Below are positions 33,697 to 33,734 of a stretch of 33,734 bases of DNA, in pieces. A model generated the notes under the pieces. It had not been told where the DNA came from and searched no databases. It was given only the letters and a program-made list of their open reading frames with translations. Positions within the stretch are counted from its first letter, which is position 1; each line of letters starts with the position of its first letter. This stretch comes from Helicobacter ibis (GTDB taxonomy: Bacteria; Campylobacterota; Campylobacteria; Campylobacterales; Helicobacteraceae), in contig NZ_JAQHXR010000007.1 in the NCBI RefSeq assembly GCF_027859255.1, forward strand, positions 1-33,734. The letters are read 5' to 3'. The position numbers and the translations under genes were made by a program.

Positions 33697-33734
33697 TATA
33701 AAGCCTCTTTAATCCATCTTTACCAACTCCTTAT

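Noticed and set aside
1-33734. CRISPR array, transposase, integrase or phage genes
   Set aside because: No short regularly spaced repeats and no such protein motifs were seen in any frame.

Overview
The window is AT-rich DNA of a Campylobacterota bacterium, most likely a Helicobacter outside the H. pylori group, perhaps an enterohepatic species. Three things point there. The gene order minD-minE...dprA-ruvX and nadE-lpxK resembles, from memory, the H. pylori HP0328-HP0334 neighbourhood. The proteins include a Campylobacter-type bacillosamine (pgl) set, a PseI sialic-acid-like synthase, a CadF-like OmpA protein and a Campylobacter-type class D beta-lactamase. The promoters are AT-rich, with a good -10 box and usually no clear -35 box. 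About 31 coding regions look intact; the broken genes cluster at the two ends.

Layout. 1-1010: decayed accessory genes on the minus strand (a YkgJ-type Cys-cluster protein with a frameshift and fragments of a small membrane protein). 1098-1970: a DMT/EamA exporter. 1944-6542: minus-strand operon pglD-pglE-pglF-glycosyltransferase, predicted to make UDP-diNAc-bacillosamine and possibly extend a glycan. 6608-9630: small unknown protein, lgt and uup. 9689-15059: minD, minE, a divergent polysaccharide deacetylase, a large WD40 protein, dprA and ruvX, all closely packed. 15042-17370: minus-strand pair of an OmpA/CadF-like protein and a CheX-like protein. 17501-19164: nadE and lpxK. 19200-20066: ppk2 on the minus strand. 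20209-20552: tRNA-Lys, -Glu, -Val and -Asp behind a near-consensus sigma70 promoter. 20652-21677: an exported isoaspartyl peptidase/asparaginase. 21796-28040: tight minus-strand operon asmA-like, xth, ybeY, ydjM-like, cdsA, dxr. 28163-28369: a YjfB-type motility protein behind a good sigma28 promoter. 28454-31093: HemN-like radical SAM protein, small lipoprotein (minus strand) and pseI. 31105-33734: a multiply frameshifted membrane-protein pseudogene, an OXA-type beta-lactamase without an obvious ATG start, a broken YgjP-like metallopeptidase and another decayed ORF.

Functional themes. Much of the window serves the cell envelope: Lgt, LpxK, CdsA, Dxr, the AsmA-like protein, the bacillosamine genes and PseI (flagellin glycan). 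MinDE sets the division site; DprA and RuvX act in DNA uptake and processing. There is no integrase, transposase, CRISPR array or complete restriction system. The least explained intact gene is the WD40 plus alpha-helical repeat protein at 11787-13916. The end regions look like decaying accessory DNA, although clustered assembly errors in homopolymers cannot be excluded from sequence alone.
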